Assembly (NCBI GenBank): GCA_905205975.1 | Contig: CAJLFQ010000012.1 | Location: forward strand, 1 to 42,675 | DNA from: an uncultured Eubacteriales bacterium | GTDB lineage: Bacteria; Bacillota; Clostridia; Oscillospirales; QAMX01 | Direction: 5' to 3' | Length of the DNA stretch: 42,675 nucleotides | In this document: positions 40,093 through 42,675 of the stretch, one piece after another | Position numbering within the stretch: position 1 is the stretch's first letter | Layout of the letters: each line of letters starts with the position of its first letter | Notes under the pieces: model-generated | What the model was told of the DNA's origin: nothing | The model's database searches: none | The model's input: only the letters and a program-made list of their open reading frames with translations | Made by a program: the position numbers and the translations under genes

Positions 40093-40121
40093 TTGACAAG
40101 CGGCGCCTTCGGCGGTATAAT
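40093..40121 (+). promoter_or_regulatory. Consensus promoter of the P-type ATPase
   Basis: Perfect TTGACA (40093-40098), 17 bp, perfect TATAAT (40116-40121), 63 bp from the divergent gntR promoter. Confidence 0.92.
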
Positions 40122-40165
40122 TCGTGTATGGTATCTTATTTTTCTCAAATGGAGCACTCAAAAAC

Positions 40166-42571
40166 ATGAAGCTTTTTGGAAAACAGGATCAGGAACCGGC
40201 GCCGGATATGCGCCCGCCGATCAACCGGCTGGAGCCGGATCCAACGGTCGGTCTCTCGGCGGCTGACGTACAGGACCGGACAGACAAAGGCTATGCCAAC
40301 CTGTCTGTCACTTCCCCGACCAACACGGTGCGGCATATCATCCTCAGCAACGTCTTCACCTACTTCAACTTCATCTTTTTTGCGCTGGCAGCCGCGCTGA
40401 TCTGCGTCGGTTCCTTCAACAATCTGACGTTTTTGGGCGTCATCCTCGTCAATACGGCCATCGGCATTGTGCAGGAGCTGAATGCCAAACGCACGCTGGA
40501 CAAGCTGACGCTTCTGGCGGAACCGCGTGCAACCGTCGTCCGGGACGGAAAAGAATCAGCTATCCTGACAGAATCGCTCGTCGTAGACGACATTGTCATT
40601 TTCTCCGCCGGGAACCAGATCTGCGCCGACGCCGTCGTCGTGTCCGGCGAAGTTCAGGTCAACGAATCGCTTGTCACCGGCGAATCCGACGAAATCACAA
40701 AGCGTGCGGGCGACAGTCTGCTCTCCGGCAGCTTTATCGTTTCCGGCGTCTGCCGGGCGCGTTTGGACAAGGTCGGGCATGATTCTTTCGTCTCCAAACT
40801 GACGCTGGACGCCAAAAAGAGCAGCAAATCCGGTCACCCCGGCATGATGCGGTCGCTGACGCGGCTCGTTCAGGTGATCGGCGTCGTCATCATCCCGATG
40901 GGCATTGCGCTCTTCCTGCGGCAGCGGGCCATGCTCGATCTGACGACCAAAGAAAACGTTGAAAAAACGACGGCTGCGCTGATCGGCATGATCCCGGAGG
41001 GACTGTATCTGCTGGCCAACGTTGCGCTGGCTGTCAGTGTGGTGAAGCTGGCGAAAAAAGAAACGCTGGTGCACGACCTGAAGTGCATTGAAACGCTGGC
41101 ACGCGTCGATGTTTTGTGCGTTGACAAAACAGGCACCATCACAGAACCCGTCATGGAAGTCGAGCAGATCATTTCGCTCAATGAACAGACCAGTGAGGCC
41201 AAGCTCGAATCGCTCCTGACCGATTTTGCAGGCAACATGGCCGCCGACAACAACACGATGCAGGCGCTGAAAAAACGGTTCGGCAAGCCCCGTTTCCGCA
41301 AGGCTGTTTCCGTGCAGTCGTTTTCTTCCACCACCAAAACGAGCGGCGTCTCGTTTGGCGACGAGGAGCATTATCTCCTCGGTGCGCCTGAATTTCTGCT
41401 GAAAGACGGCTATGACCTCTGGCGCGCGCACATTGAACCGTATGCAGCCACCGGATGCCGCGTCCTGATGTTTGCGCACGTCGGCGCAGACCGGATTCTG
41501 ACGCCGCTGGGGCTGGTTCTGCTGACCAATAAAATCCGGCCGAACGCCCGGGCGACGTTTGAATACTTTACCGAACAGGGCGTCGCCATCAAAGTCATCT
41601 CCGGCGACAACCCGCTGACGGTTTCGGCGGCGGCCGCCGCCGCAGGAATTCCGGATGCAGACAACGGCATTGACCTTTCCACGGTCAAAACCGACGAAGC
41701 GCTGGAGGATGCCGCTGCATCCTATACCGTCTTCGGCCGCGTCACGCCGGAACAGAAACGGAAGCTCGTCCGCTATCTAAAAAAAGCCGGGCACACCGTC
41801 GCTATGACCGGCGACGGCGTCAACGATGTGCTGGCGCTCAAAGAGGCCGATTGCAGCGTCGCCATGGCCTCCGGCAGCGACGTCGCCTGTCAGGTTTCGC
41901 ACCTGGTGCTGCTGAACTCCGACTTTGCCTCCATGCCGTCCGTCGTTGCGGAAGGCCGGCAGGTCATCAACAACATCGAGCGTTCCGCTTCGCTCTTCCT
42001 TGTAAAAAACATTTTCTCCTTCGTTTTGTCGCTGATTTCGATCTTTGCGGTCTTCGCCTATCCGCTGACGCCGGTGCAGCTCTCGCTCATCAGCACCACG
42101 ACGATCGGCATCCCCGCCTTTTTCCTCGCGCTGGAGAAAAACGAAAACCTCGTCCGCGGAAAGTTTTTGCGGAACGTGCTCTTCCGGGCGCTGCCTGCCG
42201 CACTGACTGATCTTTTCATCATCGGCGGCGTCATCTTGTTTGAGCACGCGTTCAGCCTCGAAAACGAAATGATTTCCACGATCTCCACGATTCTGATGGG
42301 CGGCGTCGGGTTTGCCATGGTCTTCCGCATCAGCCGGCCGTTCAACTGGAAGCGCGCCGTTCTGCTCGGCGGTCTGCTCACCCTGTTTGTCGGCACGATG
42401 CTCATCGTCCCCGGCTTCCTGTCGCTCTCTCCGATTGATTTCCAGGGTGCGCTGGTGCTGGTTGTTTTCGCGCTGCTGATCCCTTCCGTATTGTTTGCAT
42501 TTTCCCGCTCGCTGACCTGGCTCTCCACGCAGATCAAAACATGGTTTGAAAAACGTCGCGCAGAAAAATAA
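40166..42571 (+). CDS. P-type cation-transporting ATPase (P2-like)
   Basis: 801-aa pump. The actuator loop VTGES (170-174), TM4 motif IPEGL (276-280), phosphorylation motif DKTGT with Asp320 (320-324), KVISGDNP, and hinge TGDGVND are all present. About ten membrane helices are predicted: two near 60-105, two near 230-290 and six near 600-790. The PEGL site resembles Ca2+ (SERCA/PMCA) type pumps, but the short length and the lack of a heavy-metal N-domain fit the compact Firmicute cation pumps of unsettled specificity (Ca2+, Mn2+ or K+ are possible). The start at 40166 follows TGGAGC, somewhat far; the frame is open to 40124 without similarity. It is a single gene closed by the terminator at 42590-42623. 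Confidence 0.93.
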   Translation: MKLFGKQDQEPAPDMRPPINRLEPDPTVGLSAADVQDRTDKGYANLSVTSPTNTVRHIILSNVFTYFNFIFFALAAALICVGSFNNLTFLGVILVNTAIGIVQELNAKRTLDKLTLLAEPRATVVRDGKESAILTESLVVDDIVIFSAGNQICADAVVVSGEVQVNESLVTGESDEITKRAGDSLLSGSFIVSGVCRARLDKVGHDSFVSKLTLDAKKSSKSGHPGMMRSLTRLVQVIGVVIIPMGIALFLRQRAMLDLTTKENVEKTTAALIGMIPEGLYLLANVALAVSVVKLAKKETLVHDLKCIETLARVDVLCVDKTGTITEPVMEVEQIISLNEQTSEAKLESLLTDFAGNMAADNNTMQALKKRFGKPRFRKAVSVQSFSSTTKTSGVSFGDEEHYLLGAPEFLLKDGYDLWRAHIEPYAATGCRVLMFAHVGADRILTPLGLVLLTNKIRPNARATFEYFTEQGVAIKVISGDNPLTVSAAAAAAGIPDADNGIDLSTVKTDEALEDAAASYTVFGRVTPEQKRKLVRYLKKAGHTVAMTGDGVNDVLALKEADCSVAMASGSDVACQVSHLVLLNSDFASMPSVVAEGRQVINNIERSASLFLVKNIFSFVLSLISIFAVFAYPLTPVQLSLISTTTIGIPAFFLALEKNENLVRGKFLRNVLFRALPAALTDLFIIGGVILFEHAFSLENEMISTISTILMGGVGFAMVFRISRPFNWKRAVLLGGLLTLFVGTMLIVPGFLSLSPIDFQGALVLVVFALLIPSVLFAFSRSLTWLSTQIKTWFEKRRAEK

Positions 42572-42589
42572 CAAATCAGATTGTTTTTT

Positions 42590-42623
42590 CACCGGCAGGA
42601 TTTGCTTCCTGCCGGTGTTTTTT
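42590..42623 (+). terminator. Intrinsic terminator of the P-type ATPase gene
   Basis: CACCGGCAGG (42590-42599) pairs with CCTGCCGGTG (42608-42617), 8-nt loop, six T (42618-42623). Confidence 0.92.
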
Positions 42624-42675
42624 GTCCGCTTTATCTGTTTTTCGTACCCATTCCGTTTGATTTTCTGCATTTGTC

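Noticed and set aside
1..42675. tRNA or rRNA genes, CRISPR arrays, insertion sequences or phage genes
   Set aside because: I looked for cloverleaf-like segments, spaced repeats and transposase-like proteins and saw none. A dedicated search could still find a small RNA gene.

Overview
The window reads as a chromosomal segment of a moderately GC-rich, low-mobility Firmicute, most likely a gut-type Clostridia of the Oscillospirales/Ruminococcaceae kind. This is inferred from gene content: a THUMP-type rRNA methyltransferase, TepA, a type III glutamine synthetase, AsnA, an ammonium channel fused to PII, tandem DegV proteins and a YtrA-type GntR/ABC operon. Further support comes from strong AGGAGG-like ribosome sites and textbook TTGACA-17-TATAAT promoters. 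No tRNA, rRNA, insertion sequence, phage gene or CRISPR array was seen. Taxonomy and GC content were judged by eye, not computed.

Layout. 0.1-1.8 kb: a minus-strand pair of RNA methyltransferases (trmL, THUMP/RlmL-like). 2.0-5.3 kb: pgk and tpiA, a terminator, then a half-length relative of the next glycolytic enzyme, phosphoglycerate mutase GpmI. This relative has lost its catalytic serine and nearly all metal ligands, and its 3' end overlaps convergent tepA. 6.1-9.3 kb: an XRE-cupin regulator, an acyl-CoA synthetase and a membrane-bound XRE protein. 9.5-11.3 kb: two translationally coupled DegV (fatty-acid-binding) genes. 11.4-15.9 kb: an alpha-oxoamine synthase resembling serine palmitoyltransferase, divergent through interleaved promoters from an SDR, a DapA-superfamily aldolase and a PepV-like dipeptidase. 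16.0-17.1 kb: MazF without an antitoxin, paired with a membrane-anchored protein. 17.4-20.4 kb: a MATE exporter and murA with a structured leader.

20.5-25.7 kb is a nitrogen-assimilation block on the minus strand: asnA, glnN and an amt-PII fusion, with strong hairpins in its leader and between genes. 25.7-29.0 kb: a xylose-isomerase-like TIM barrel protein and a cytoplasmic GH20-fold glycosidase-like protein. 29.3-36.3 kb: an ABC exporter, then a TetR/MMPL/secreted coiled-repeat-protein cassette whose regulator is preceded by an array of five ACCGAT hexamers. 36.37-36.45 kb: five tandem 15-bp repeats beside a bidirectional terminator. 36.5-40.0 kb: a gntR-ATPase-permease operon with an inverted-repeat operator. 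40.1-42.6 kb: a P-type cation ATPase with its own consensus promoter.

The most unusual signals are the apparent GpmI pseudoenzyme, the possible lipid module between 6 and 13.5 kb (acyl activation, acyl binding, acyl-CoA/amino-acid condensation, keto reduction), the amt-PII fusion beside glnN and asnA, and the repeat-array operator of the tetR gene. Functional links between neighbours are inferences from order and promoters. All promoter, terminator and hairpin calls were made by eye.
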